From: an uncultured Anaeromyxobacter sp.
Lineage (GTDB): Bacteria; Myxococcota; Myxococcia; Myxococcales; Anaeromyxobacteraceae
Assembly: GCA_903874275.1 (NCBI GenBank)
Contig: CAIQRS010000192.1
Location: 1-35,720, forward strand
Direction: 5' to 3'
DNA: 35,720 bases
In this document: positions 15,650-25,429 of the stretch, piece after piece
Layout: each line of letters begins with the position of its first letter
Numbering within the stretch: the first letter of the stretch is position 1
Position numbers and translations under genes: made by a program
The notes under the pieces: model-generated
The model's database searches: none
What the model saw: the letters and a program-made list of their open reading frames with translations, nothing else
Told to the model about the DNA's origin: nothing

Positions 15650-18394
15650 ATGGCGGTCGACAAGAACAAGATCGTCGCCGAGGCGACCCGATTCGTCCAG
15701 AAGGGGCAGTACGACAAGGCCATCAAGGCCTACGAGAAGATCCTCGCCGAGGACAAGAAGGAGGTCCGCACCCTCCTCAAGATCGGCGAGATCCAGCAGA
15801 AGAAGGGGGACAGCCCCGGCGCGGCGACCACCTTCAACCAGGTCGCCGAGATCTACGGCGAGCAGGGCTTTTTCCTCAAGGCGGTCGCCGTCTACAAGCA
15901 GATCGCCAAGCTCACCCCCGACGACGTCCGGGTGAACGAGAAGCTGGCCGGCCTCTACCAGCAGCTCGGCCTCCTCAACGACGCCACGAACCAGCTCCAG
16001 GCGGTGGCCACGGCCTTCGAGAAGGCCGGCGACCAGGGGCGCCACCTCGACGTGCTCCGGCGGCTCCTCGACCTCGACCCGGAGAACGTCCTCACCTGCC
16101 AGCGACTCGGCGACCTCTACGCCAAGGCCAACCGGGGCGCCGAGGCCCTCGAGCTCTACCACCGCGCCGCCGCCCACCTGAGGGAGAACAAGCGGGGCGA
16201 CGAGTACGTCAAGCTCGCCGAGCGCATCTTCGCGCTCACGCCCGACGACCTGAAGCTCGCCAAGGAGCTGGCCCAGGAGTACCTGGCCCGGGGCGAGACC
16301 AAGAAGGCCCTCGGCAAGCTCCAGATCTGCCACGGCACCGACAAGCAGGACGTGGACACGCTGCGTCTCATGGCCCAGGCGTTCCGCGACCTCGGACAGG
16401 TGTCCAAGACCATCGCCGTCTACCGCGCCCTGGCCCGGGTCTACGCCGAGCGGGGGAGGCGCGACGAGGCGGCCCTCACCTGGCGCATGGTGCAGGAACT
16501 CCTCCCCGACGACCCCGAGGCGCGCGAGGAGCTCGCTGCGAGCGGCCAGGCGCATCCGTCGGCGCCGCCCCGGCCTGCCGAGCCAGCGGCGCCGCCCCTC
16601 CCCCCCGTCGCCGCGCCGGCCCGGGAGGTGACGGCTCCGCCCCGCCCCGTCGCCCCGCGCCCCCCGGAGGTGCGAGGGGCTCCTCCACAGGTGACGCGCC
16701 CGCCGGTCGTCGCGCCGGCCGCTGCGTCGGCCCCGGCACAGAGCCCGGTCGATCGGATCCTCACCGAGACCGACGTCTATCTGAAGTACGGCCTGCACCA
16801 GAAGGCGCTCGACCACGTCGAGAAGCTCCTCCTGACCGACCCGGAGAACCCGGACGCACTGGAGCGGATCCGCGACATCCGCGACGCGCTGGGAAACCGG
16901 GAGGGGGCCGCCGAGGCAGCCGGGCGGGCGGTGAAGGCCCTGCTCGAGCGAGGGGAAGATGGGCGCATCGCCCACGCCACCGAGCGGCTGCGCCAGCTCG
17001 ACCCAGGCCACGCGCTGGTCGGGGAACTGCCCCTCCCGGACGACGAGCATCCGGTTGCGGTCCTGGACGCGGTTCCGGACGACGCCTGGCCCGGACCGGA
17101 GGCCGTGGCCGACGAGCCGCCGCCCACGATCGAGCCGCCGGCCGCGATCGAGCCCCCGCCAGGTCCGGAGTCCTTCCCGGAGCCGCCCGTCGCGCCGGAA
17201 TCCGGGCCCGAGGAGCACCTCCTTCTCGTGCCGCCCGACGAGGACGCCCTCAAGGCCGTGACCGGGCCGGAGGGACCACCCCCGGTTCCGGACGACGAGT
17301 CCCCGATCACCATCGACGCCTACGCCAACCTGCCCGCGGTCCTCGGCGACGATTCGCCCCTCCCGGTGGACGACATGGGAACCGGGATCGGCGTCGTGGC
17401 GCCCGATCTCCCTCCACTCGAGGTGGAGATCGACGAGGTCGAGCCCGACGCCGTCGAGGAGGTGGCGCCCCGCACGCCGCCTCCTCTCGTGCTGGTCCCC
17501 CCGCCGCTCCCGGAGCGAACCTGGGAGCCCCTCGACGCCGAGATGGAAGAGGTCGGGTTCTACGAGCGTCAGGGGCTCCTCGACGAAGCGCTCCTGGCCA
17601 TCCGGGAGCTCTCGGCCGCCCATCCCGGCCACCCCTCCGTGGAGGAGGCCCTGGCCCGGATCGAGCAACTGTCCGCGCTCGAGGCCGGTGGCACGGAAAG
17701 GCCGGTCGTCGAGGAGCCCGCCGTCGCCCAGCCGGTCGTGCCCGCGGCCCAACCGGTGCCGCCCCTGGCCGGGGCGGGCCCGGACCGCTACGGCTCGACC
17801 GGGACGACGGGGATCTTCGACCTGGGGGCGGAGCTCTCCGCCGAGCTCGGGCCGGAGCTCACGCCCACCCCCACCGGCGAGTTCCAGTACTCGGTGGCCG
17901 ACGTCTTCGACCAGTTCAAGAGGGGGCTCGAGAAGACCGTCCGCCCGGACGACTCGGCCACCAAGTACGACCTGGGAATCGCCTTCCAGGAGATGGGGAT
18001 GCTCGACGAGGCGCTCGAGCAGTTCCGCTCCGCCCTGGCCGGCGGCGATCGCCGTCGCGAGGTCGAGATCCTGAACATGATCGGGACCTGCCTCGGGCTG
18101 AAGGGGCGCCACGCCGAGGCGATCGAGGCCTATCTGCAGGCCCTCGACTCCGAGTTCCTCACCGACGAGGCCGCCAAGGCGCTCCACTTCGAGCTCGGGG
18201 TGGCCCACGAGGCGCTGGGGGATCCCGACGTGGGGCTCTGGTACTTCCAGAAGGTCGCCCAGGGCGATCCCGGCTACCGGGGGGTGGCCGACAGGGTCTC
18301 CCGGCTCGGCGGCGGCCACGGCGTGGCCCCCGGCCTGGGGCCGCAGGCCGACGATCGGTCGGCCCCCTCCGAGAAGAAGGCTCGAAAGCGGTAG
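15650..18394 (+). CDS. Large tetratricopeptide-repeat protein
   Basis: This is a 914-residue protein with no signal peptide or membrane segment, so probably cytoplasmic. The N-terminal third (about 5-300) is a continuous TPR array, starting with FVQKGQYDKAIKAYEKIL. A Pro/Ala linker follows (about 300-365). A second small TPR block (about 370-450) is followed by a long acidic Pro-rich region (about 455-625, many Asp-Glu and Pro-Pro pairs), another TPR pair (about 630-680), and a C-terminal TPR domain (about 755-890) opened by VADVFDQFKRGLEKTV. It is likely a scaffold for protein complexes. Large TPR proteins are common in myxobacteria, including motility proteins such as AgmU/GltD, but I cannot assign a named family. 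tamB follows after 42 bp. Confidence 0.8.
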   Translation: MAVDKNKIVAEATRFVQKGQYDKAIKAYEKILAEDKKEVRTLLKIGEIQQKKGDSPGAATTFNQVAEIYGEQGFFLKAVAVYKQIAKLTPDDVRVNEKLAGLYQQLGLLNDATNQLQAVATAFEKAGDQGRHLDVLRRLLDLDPENVLTCQRLGDLYAKANRGAEALELYHRAAAHLRENKRGDEYVKLAERIFALTPDDLKLAKELAQEYLARGETKKALGKLQICHGTDKQDVDTLRLMAQAFRDLGQVSKTIAVYRALARVYAERGRRDEAALTWRMVQELLPDDPEAREELAASGQAHPSAPPRPAEPAAPPLPPVAAPAREVTAPPRPVAPRPPEVRGAPPQVTRPPVVAPAAASAPAQSPVDRILTETDVYLKYGLHQKALDHVEKLLLTDPENPDALERIRDIRDALGNREGAAEAAGRAVKALLERGEDGRIAHATERLRQLDPGHALVGELPLPDDEHPVAVLDAVPDDAWPGPEAVADEPPPTIEPPAAIEPPPGPESFPEPPVAPESGPEEHLLLVPPDEDALKAVTGPEGPPPVPDDESPITIDAYANLPAVLGDDSPLPVDDMGTGIGVVAPDLPPLEVEIDEVEPDAVEEVAPRTPPPLVLVPPPLPERTWEPLDAEMEEVGFYERQGLLDEALLAIRELSAAHPGHPSVEEALARIEQLSALEAGGTERPVVEEPAVAQPVVPAAQPVPPLAGAGPDRYGSTGTTGIFDLGAELSAELGPELTPTPTGEFQYSVADVFDQFKRGLEKTVRPDDSATKYDLGIAFQEMGMLDEALEQFRSALAGGDRRREVEILNMIGTCLGLKGRHAEAIEAYLQALDSEFLTDEAAKALHFELGVAHEALGDPDVGLWYFQKVAQGDPGYRGVADRVSRLGGGHGVAPGLGPQADDRSAPSEKKARKR

Positions 18395-18402
18395 AGCGGA
18401 GT

Positions 18403-18450
18403 TGGCGCACGCGCCCCGGAAGGGGAGAATGCGCCAGTGAAGCGGCGCAT
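18403..18450 (+). promoter_or_regulatory. Hairpin enclosing the tamB Shine-Dalgarno
   Basis: TGGCGCA (18403-18409) and TGCGCCA (18430-18436) are perfect complements. Inside them CCCC (18414-18417) and GGGG (18422-18425) close a GGAA tetraloop. The hairpin therefore buries the Shine-Dalgarno AAGGGGAG and ends at the base before the GTG. An alternative pairing uses ATGCGCC (18429-18435) with GGCGCAT (18444-18450), looping out the start codon instead. The two pairings exclude each other. The pairing is read from sequence; function is inference. Confidence 0.4.
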
Positions 18451-21400
18451 CGCGCTCGGGTTCCTGGCCTTCCTGGCCGCCACCATCGGTGGAGCGCTCT
18501 GGCTCGCTTCCACTCCCTGGGCGGGGCGCAAGCTATGCGACCTGGCCACGGCCAAGGTCCGCGAGGCGGCCGGGGTGGAGGTCGCGGTGGGGGCTTGCCG
18601 GGTCAAGCCGCTCCGGCTCGCCGTCGAGCTCGACGAGGTGCGGGTCGGGCCCCGGGAACGGCCCATCTTCGCGGCCGACGCGGTCTCGGTCCAGATCGCG
18701 CCGCTGCAGGCGCTCTCCAAGAACATCGCCCTCGACGAGGTCTCGGTCGTACGACCGAGGGTGAACCTGGTCCTCCCCCCGCCGGAGCCCGGCGCGAAGC
18801 CAGCCCCGTGCCCGCCGCCGCTCCTCCGCCAGTTCCACCTGCGCCGCCTCCAGGTCGAGGATGGGACCGCCAGTATCACGTTGCCCGGAGGGGAGGAGAT
18901 CCTGGTGGGGCGGGTGGACGTCCACTCGAAGTCGGAGTGGATCCCCACCGACGTCGAGTCGCTCGTCACCGGGGCCCGGCGCAGCCGGGTGACGGTCCAG
19001 CTGGGCCCGACCCTGATCGAGGCCGGCGGACGGCAGACGCTGCTCGACCAGGGCTCCCTCGACGCCGACCTGGCCTTCGACCTGTCGCGCCTCTCCATCC
19101 GCGATTTCGGGCTCGAGGGGGAGGGCGTCAAGGTCTCGGCCCACGGGACGGTGAGCAACCTGTGCAAGCCCAGGCTCGGGCTGGAGATCGCGGCCCAGGC
19201 GCCGATCCCCGCCATCTTCTCCCTGGCGCGCGTCCGGACGCCGTCTTCCGGGAGCGCCAGCGTGAAGCTCCAGCTGTCCGGGCCGGCCGCGTCGCCCGAC
19301 GCCGCCGGACAGCTGCAGCTCGCGGGCGCCCGGATCGGTCCCTACACGCCCGGCGACGCGCGCGCGGCCTTCCGGCTCCGCGGGGACGACCTCGAGCTCT
19401 CGTCGGTCGAGGTGCCGTTCCCGAACGGGGCGGGCATCGTGGCCCGGGCCACGGTGCGGCTGGGAAGCTCCCCGACCATCGTCGCCGAGGCCGAGACCCG
19501 CCAGGTCGAGTTCGCCGAGCTGCTCTCCCGGCTCGGGCTCACCGACGCCCGGGTCATGATGAAGCTCGATGCCAAGGTGAAGCTTTCGGGCCCCCTTTCC
19601 CCGCTGCGGCTCACCGGGCAGGTCGCGGTGGACGCGCACGACTTCCGCGTCATCGACCGCTCCTGGATCAAGTGGAAGCCGGGGCTGGAGACGGTCCTCG
19701 ACCTCCCGCGCGGTCGCGTCGAGGCCCCCGTCGTCGTGGACGTGCACGGCGTCGAGGTCCTCGCGGGGGGCAAGGCCATCGTCGGCGACGGGACGCTCGG
19801 GGTCCGCGGCACGGTCTCCTTCGAGGACGCCCGCGGCTTCGACCTCGCTCTCGACGGGGGCGTGGATCTCAGCGCGCTCCGCCACATCGCCAGCGTGCCC
19901 ATGGCCGGCAAGGGCACGTTCAAGGGGCGCGCCGCCGCCACCCCCTACGGACCGCCCCGCGTCGAGGGGGCGCTCACCGTCAAGGGGTTTCACTTCCTGC
20001 AGCTCGACCTGGGCGAGGTCACCGCCACCGCGCTCGCCACCCCCGACCTGGTGCTGGCGATCCGGGACGGGGCCGGGCGCAAGGCCGAGAGCAGCTACAC
20101 GGTCGAGACCACCATCGACCTCGGGGCCACGCCCATCCGCATCCTGCCCTCCCAGGCCACCGCCCGGGGGCGCATGCGCGACCTCTTCGACGTGGTCATG
20201 CCCTGGCTGCCCACCGCGAAGCTCTTCCAGGACGCCATCGACGGGAGCATCCAGCTCACCATGCCCTTCGAGGGTGACGTACCCAAGGTGAACATGGCCT
20301 TCCAGGGCACGCTGGGGAGGGGGAAGCTCTGGGGCCGGGAGTTCGACTGGGGGCGGATCGGCGCCCGCGTCGTCGACGGGGAGAAGGCGGTCATCCACGA
20401 GGCCGAGCTCCACCGTGGCGAGGCCGTGGCCGATGGCAAGGGGACGGTCCACTTCGAGTCCCCGTCGCCCTGGAACCTGTCGGTGGAGTTCGCCGGCCTC
20501 TCGCTCGACGGGCTCGATCTCCCCGGCGACGGCTGGAGCGGGACGGTGGACGGGAACGCGGAGTTCGGCGGCACCGTGGACGACCCGGTGATCCGCTTCT
20601 CGGCCGCCGGCGACGAGGTCCGGGCCATCGGTGTCCCCATCGGCGCGGTGGACGCGGAGGGGGTCCTGCGCGGCCGGCAGCTCGAGCTGGAGGCCGGGAC
20701 GGCGGGGGTGAGGTTCCGGGCGGTCGCGATGCTCACGGGCGCCATGCCCTACGAGGCCTCCGCCGAGATCGACGTCGAGGACCTGACCCGCTTCCTGCCA
20801 GGGGGGCCGCCGGCGGGGCTTCGCGCCCAGGCGCACGGAAAGGCCTCCGCGAAGGGGAACCTGGAGGACGTGCTGGAGTCGCAGGCCCGGCTCGAGCTCG
20901 ACCGGGTCCGCGTCGGGTACGCCGACTTCCGCGTGGGCAACAAGGACCCCATGCTGCTCACCGTCTCCCGGCAGCGCATGGCGGTCGAGTCCTTCACGCT
21001 GGAGGGGACCAACACCGAGTTCTCGGCCACCGGGGCGCGGGCCCGCAGCGGCGAGCTCGACTTCAAGGCATCCGGAACGCTCGACCTCCGGCTGCTGGGC
21101 GGCCTCCTGCCCGGCGTCGTGAAGACCCACGGCCGCCTCACCCTCGACGCCGCGGTCTCCGGGACGCTCGACGTGCCCATGATCGTCGGGGGCGGCAGGC
21201 TCGCCGAGGCCGGGTTCCGCTTCCGCGAGCTCCCCATCGAGTTCGCCGGGATGGCCGGGGAGCTCACCTTCTCCCAGAACCTGGTGCTCTTCGAGCGACT
21301 CGCCTCCACCGTCAACGGGGCGCCCACGCAGCTCCGTGGCGAGATGGGGCTGCAGCGCTTCGTCCCCAGCCAGATCCGCATCGAGGCCGACCTCGACCGG

Positions 21401-22381
21401 GTCCCGGTGGCCATCCCGTCCTGGCTGCCCACCGTGCTCTCCGGAAAGCTGGAGGCCTTCGGCTCGCTCGACGCCATGACGCTGGCCGGGACGCTGCGGG
21501 TGGTGTCGGCCCGCTACACCGAGCCCTTCGACCTCGACAAGCGGATGCTCCAGGTGGGCTCGGCGCCCGCCGCGCCGCCCCGCGCCTACGACCCGGCGGG
21601 AGAGTGGCTCCGCTTCGACATCCGGTTCCTGGTGGACGGCGACGCCCGCGTGGACAACGACCTGGTGCGCGGCCAGGCGCGCGGGGAGCTGCAGCTCACC
21701 GGGACGCTGGCCTCCATCGGCATGACCGGGAGCATGGCCTTCCTCCCCGGCGCCCGCGGCTTCTACCGTGGCAACGAGTTCGTGCTTTCCCGGGCCGTGG
21801 CCGACTTCACCGACAGGAACCGGCTGCGCATGGTCCTCGACGTGACCGGGGAGGCGGCGCTCAAGGACTACCGGGTCTTCCTCCACGTCTACGGCGACCT
21901 CGACGACCTGAAGCTCCAGCTCTCCAGCACGCCGGCCCTCTCCCAGCAGGACGTCATCACGCTGCTCTCGCTCGGGTACACCAGCCGGGACGCCACCGTG
22001 GGGAGCAACCTGGGGGTGGCCGCCGGCACGGCGGCGGCCCAGGCCCTCTTCGCGGTCTCGGGGCTCGACCAGCAGCTGCGCAGGTTCGTCCCCCAGGGCG
22101 GCGTCCTCCAGGACGTCAGCGTGCGGCTCACCAGCGCCTACTCGAAGACCAGCCTCACCGTCGAGCCGCGCTGGGAGTTCGAGACCAAGTCCATGGAGGG
22201 CAAGCTGCGGGTGCGCTACCAGGCTCCGCTCTCCAACCAGTCCCGGGGCCAGAAGGCCCAGGTGGAGTATCGTCTCGGCGACCGGGCCAGCGTGCAGGCC
22301 CAGTGGGACAACGACAACACCGACGTCGCCGGAGGGGACCTGGGCGCCGACTTCAAGCTTCGCTGGGAGTGGAACGATTGA
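18437..22381 (+). CDS. tamB: TamB/DUF490-family envelope protein
   Basis: This is a 1314-residue AsmA-like protein, anchored by one N-terminal transmembrane helix (about 6-26) with a periplasmic body made of long beta-rich repeats. The start has the TamB-like LASTPWAGRKLCDLATAK and repeated I/V-x-L-D patterns. The C-terminal DUF490 domain (about 985-1314) ends with LTSAYSKTSLTVEPRWEF and RYQAPLSNQS, typical of TamB. It is thought to form a hydrophobic groove that bridges inner and outer membranes, for lipid transport or outer-membrane protein assembly. The GTG start has Shine-Dalgarno GGGGAG inside a hairpin. The Omp85 partner overlaps its stop by 4 bp (TTGA), as expected for a TamB-Omp85 pair. 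Confidence 0.93.
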   Translation: MKRRIALGFLAFLAATIGGALWLASTPWAGRKLCDLATAKVREAAGVEVAVGACRVKPLRLAVELDEVRVGPRERPIFAADAVSVQIAPLQALSKNIALDEVSVVRPRVNLVLPPPEPGAKPAPCPPPLLRQFHLRRLQVEDGTASITLPGGEEILVGRVDVHSKSEWIPTDVESLVTGARRSRVTVQLGPTLIEAGGRQTLLDQGSLDADLAFDLSRLSIRDFGLEGEGVKVSAHGTVSNLCKPRLGLEIAAQAPIPAIFSLARVRTPSSGSASVKLQLSGPAASPDAAGQLQLAGARIGPYTPGDARAAFRLRGDDLELSSVEVPFPNGAGIVARATVRLGSSPTIVAEAETRQVEFAELLSRLGLTDARVMMKLDAKVKLSGPLSPLRLTGQVAVDAHDFRVIDRSWIKWKPGLETVLDLPRGRVEAPVVVDVHGVEVLAGGKAIVGDGTLGVRGTVSFEDARGFDLALDGGVDLSALRHIASVPMAGKGTFKGRAAATPYGPPRVEGALTVKGFHFLQLDLGEVTATALATPDLVLAIRDGAGRKAESSYTVETTIDLGATPIRILPSQATARGRMRDLFDVVMPWLPTAKLFQDAIDGSIQLTMPFEGDVPKVNMAFQGTLGRGKLWGREFDWGRIGARVVDGEKAVIHEAELHRGEAVADGKGTVHFESPSPWNLSVEFAGLSLDGLDLPGDGWSGTVDGNAEFGGTVDDPVIRFSAAGDEVRAIGVPIGAVDAEGVLRGRQLELEAGTAGVRFRAVAMLTGAMPYEASAEIDVEDLTRFLPGGPPAGLRAQAHGKASAKGNLEDVLESQARLELDRVRVGYADFRVGNKDPMLLTVSRQRMAVESFTLEGTNTEFSATGARARSGELDFKASGTLDLRLLGGLLPGVVKTHGRLTLDAAVSGTLDVPMIVGGGRLAEAGFRFRELPIEFAGMAGELTFSQNLVLFERLASTVNGAPTQLRGEMGLQRFVPSQIRIEADLDRVPVAIPSWLPTVLSGKLEAFGSLDAMTLAGTLRVVSARYTEPFDLDKRMLQVGSAPAAPPRAYDPAGEWLRFDIRFLVDGDARVDNDLVRGQARGELQLTGTLASIGMTGSMAFLPGARGFYRGNEFVLSRAVADFTDRNRLRMVLDVTGEAALKDYRVFLHVYGDLDDLKLQLSSTPALSQQDVITLLSLGYTSRDATVGSNLGVAAGTAAAQALFAVSGLDQQLRRFVPQGGVLQDVSVRLTSAYSKTSLTVEPRWEFETKSMEGKLRVRYQAPLSNQSRGQKAQVEYRLGDRASVQAQWDNDNTDVAGGDLGADFKLRWEWND

Positions 22382-25300
22382 GCCCGCTGGCGGTCCTCGC
22401 GGTGCTCCTGCTCCAGGCCGCCCCGGCTCCGGGAGCGGCAGCGGCGCCGGCGCGTCCGGTGGTGTCCAAGGTCGAGCTCCGCCTCCCGCCCGGCGAGGTC
22501 GCCGGGCCGCTCCTGCCCCTGATCGCGGTGCGGGCCGGCCAGCCCCTCTCCCCGGGCGCCACCCAGCGCACCGTCCAGGCCCTCTACCAGACCGGGAAGT
22601 TCGCCAACGTCGAGGTGGTCGTGTTCCCGGACGGTGGAACTCCCGCCGAACCCCGGGTCCGGGTGGAGATCCGCTGCACCCCGCGGCGGGTGGCGGCCTC
22701 GGTGAAGGTCGATCCGGGGGAGGCGGTCCTCCCGGTGAGCGGAGAGGCGCTCCTCCAGGCCGCCGCCCTTCCCAAGGGGACCGAGATCTACCCGGGTCGC
22801 CTCGAGGCGTCGGCCTCGGCCATGCAGGCGCTGCTGGCCCGGCACGGATACCGGCAGGCTCGGGTGACTCCGAAGCCGAAGGGCGAGACCCAGGTGGACG
22901 TGACCTTCGCCGTGGAGCCCGGCGCTCCCACCCGGGTCGCTTCCGTGGGCCTCGGCCCCGACCCCGGACTTCCCGTGGAGACCCTGCTGGCCGCGGTCCG
23001 GACGGCCCCGGGCGAGGTCCTCGACGCGGACCAGCTCGACGCGGACCTGCGCGCCGTGAGGGAGGCCCTGCGAAAGGGCGGCTTCTACCGTGCCCGCGTC
23101 GATTCACCGAAGGTGACGATCGAGGGGGAACACGCCCGGATCGACTTCCCCGTGGAGGCCGGGCCCCTCTTCACCCTGCGCTTCGCGGGGGCCACGCCCT
23201 TCGGCACGGCGCAGCTGCGCGCCTGGCTCGGCTACGAGGGGGACGTGCCCCTCGACGCCGGCACGCTCGAGGCCGCGGCCGAGCGCCTCCAGGACTTCCT
23301 GGCGGCCTTCGGATTCTCCCGGGCACGGGTCTGGACCCAGGAGGAGACCGCGTCCGGCGGGGTCATCGTCTGGTTCCACATCGAGACCGGCCGGGTGTAC
23401 TGGCTCCGCGACGTTCGCTTCACGGGGGCGAGGGAGCGCGACGAGCGCTGGATGCGCGCTCGGCTGGAGGAGGGCTTCCTGGTCGCGCCCCGGATCGAGG
23501 CCGATCAGTGGCGGGCCCGGATGGACTCGCTCGCCTACCGCGCCGGGCTGGTCCCGCGCGACCCGGTCCCCTACCGGACCTCCGATCCCCGGATGGTCTA
23601 CAACGCCGAGGCCTGGAAGGTTGCGACGCAGCACGTGGCCGAGCAGTTCCGCCAGGACGGCTTCCTCGAGGCCACCGTCGAGGTGCGAAGGGTCTCCCTC
23701 GACGCGGCGACCGGCACCGTGGACGTGGAACTTCGAGTCCAGGAGGGCGTGCGCACCCTCGTGGAGGCGGTGGAGATCGAGGGCAACGGCGGCCTCGCCC
23801 AGGAGAACCTCCTGCGCCTGACGAAGATCGAGCCGGGGGACCCGCTCTCCCTGTCGAGGGTGGCGGCGGCGCGCCAGGCCATCCAGGACGCCTACTTCCG
23901 GAGCGGCCACGTGTACGCCCGGGCCGAGGCCAGCGAGGAGTTCGGGCCCGGACGGACCCGCGCCCGGGTCCGCTTCCGCATCGACGAGGGGCCGCAGGTG
24001 CGGGTGGCCGCCGTCGTCGTCGAGGGGAACAAGCGCACCCGGACCGCGCTCATCGAGCGGGTGGTGGGCATGAAGGCGGGACAGGTCTTCGACCCCGAGG
24101 CGGCCACCGTTGCCCAGACCGACCTGCTGCGACTCGGCGTCTTCCGCGCCGTGACCGTTCACCTGGCCGACGCCGACGTGCCCCAGGAGTCGAAGACGCT
24201 GGTGGTCCAGGTGGAGGAGCGTCCGTGGCAGAGCATCGTGGGGACGGTGGGCCTCTCGCTGGCCGAGGGGCCGCGCGCCGGGCTCGAGTACACCCTGCCC
24301 AACCTCTTCGGGAACGCCATCGAGTTCGGCGCTCGGGTCAGGGCCAACTACCCGCTCGCCATCTTCCGGCCCGATCTGATCGTCATCCCCCCCGCCGAGC
24401 GGCTCGAATGGCTGGGGGAGCTCGGGCTCCGCCAGCCCCGCGCCTTCGACCTGCGCTCGGTGGCCCTCCGCGCCGACCTGGTCGGACAGCACAAGATCCA
24501 GGCCGCCTACCAGCTCCTGCGCGGCGCCTTCATCCTGGGAGTGGACCTGGTGAGGCTGGGGCGGCTCTCGGCCACGCTCACCGGCCAGCTCGAGGTCGAC
24601 GACGTCACCAGCCGGACGGCCTACCCGATCATCGACGCCGCCAATCCCCAGGAGGCGCGCCAGGTCTTTCCCCAGGGGCTCACCTGGCTCTTCTCGCTCC
24701 AGCCACGCGTCTCCCTCGACCTGCGCGACAACGCCGCCCGGCCCACCCAGGGGCTCTACGCCGAGGTTCTCGCCGACTTCTCCCACTCCATCGGCAACGC
24801 CTACACGGTGTTCCGCAGCGACACCCACATCAACCTGATCAAGCTGCAGGGCACGCTGTCCGGCTACCTGCCCCTCTGGGACCTGGTGCTCGCCCTCTCC
24901 GCCACGGCGGGGCGGGTCTTCCCGCTCGATTCCAAGTCGGTGACCATCGCGCCCAAGCGCTTCTACCTGGGCGGCGGCACCAGCATGCGCGGCTACGGCG
25001 AGAACGAGATGATCCCCCAGGACCAGCGCGGCGTGGTGGCCGCCCAGACCCAGCGCTGCGCCAGCGTGCTCTCCGGCCTGGGGTGCTCGCCGCAGCTGCA
25101 GAAGCTGGTGTCCCAGGGGATCATGCTCCCCAGCCAGGGAGCGCAGGTCTCGGTGCTCTTCCGGGCCGAGCTGCGGGTCCCGCTCTCCCGGTCCGTCGAG
25201 CTGGGCTTCTTCGGCGACTTCGGGAACCTCTGGTTCGATCCGGTGCTCCTCGACCTCAAGATGATCCGGACCAACCTGGGGTTCGGGCTGCGCATCATCA

Positions 25301-25404
25301 CGCCGGTGGGGCCGGCCGCCTTCGACGTCGGGTTCAACGTGAACCCCGAGTACCGGATCAACGAGCCGATCTTCGCACCCCACTTCTCGGTCGGGTTCTT
25401 CTAA
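22378..25404 (+). CDS. bamA: Omp85 outer-membrane assembly protein (BamA/TamA type), about 7 POTRA domains
   Basis: This is a 1008-residue outer-membrane protein when read from TTG 22378, which overlaps the tamB stop and gives a signal peptide-like start (LAVLAVLLLQAAPAPGAAAA). A GTG at 22402 would truncate that signal. I count about seven POTRA-like units from 27 to 615, each ending in a strand with VDV/VRF patterns, for example near 27-108, 270-350, and 450-530. The barrel spans about 620-1008, with the loop-6 motif MRGY (870-873) where VRGF is usual, and ends in phenylalanine (FSVGFF). A two-cysteine loop (QRC...GLGC) follows MRGY. BamA has five POTRAs and TamA three, so the long array is distinctive. 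Coupling to tamB suggests joint action in outer-membrane biogenesis. Whether it is the sole BamA cannot be told from here. Confidence 0.88.
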   Translation: MSPLAVLAVLLLQAAPAPGAAAAPARPVVSKVELRLPPGEVAGPLLPLIAVRAGQPLSPGATQRTVQALYQTGKFANVEVVVFPDGGTPAEPRVRVEIRCTPRRVAASVKVDPGEAVLPVSGEALLQAAALPKGTEIYPGRLEASASAMQALLARHGYRQARVTPKPKGETQVDVTFAVEPGAPTRVASVGLGPDPGLPVETLLAAVRTAPGEVLDADQLDADLRAVREALRKGGFYRARVDSPKVTIEGEHARIDFPVEAGPLFTLRFAGATPFGTAQLRAWLGYEGDVPLDAGTLEAAAERLQDFLAAFGFSRARVWTQEETASGGVIVWFHIETGRVYWLRDVRFTGARERDERWMRARLEEGFLVAPRIEADQWRARMDSLAYRAGLVPRDPVPYRTSDPRMVYNAEAWKVATQHVAEQFRQDGFLEATVEVRRVSLDAATGTVDVELRVQEGVRTLVEAVEIEGNGGLAQENLLRLTKIEPGDPLSLSRVAAARQAIQDAYFRSGHVYARAEASEEFGPGRTRARVRFRIDEGPQVRVAAVVVEGNKRTRTALIERVVGMKAGQVFDPEAATVAQTDLLRLGVFRAVTVHLADADVPQESKTLVVQVEERPWQSIVGTVGLSLAEGPRAGLEYTLPNLFGNAIEFGARVRANYPLAIFRPDLIVIPPAERLEWLGELGLRQPRAFDLRSVALRADLVGQHKIQAAYQLLRGAFILGVDLVRLGRLSATLTGQLEVDDVTSRTAYPIIDAANPQEARQVFPQGLTWLFSLQPRVSLDLRDNAARPTQGLYAEVLADFSHSIGNAYTVFRSDTHINLIKLQGTLSGYLPLWDLVLALSATAGRVFPLDSKSVTIAPKRFYLGGGTSMRGYGENEMIPQDQRGVVAAQTQRCASVLSGLGCSPQLQKLVSQGIMLPSQGAQVSVLFRAELRVPLSRSVELGFFGDFGNLWFDPVLLDLKMIRTNLGFGLRIITPVGPAAFDVGFNVNPEYRINEPIFAPHFSVGFF

Positions 25405-25429
25405 AGACGCGCCCGGCCGTCACGCACCC

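Noticed and set aside
25405-25429. Bidirectional terminator between the convergent Omp85 and Ppx genes
   Set aside because: The 25-bp gap has no inverted repeat with T-tracts on either side.
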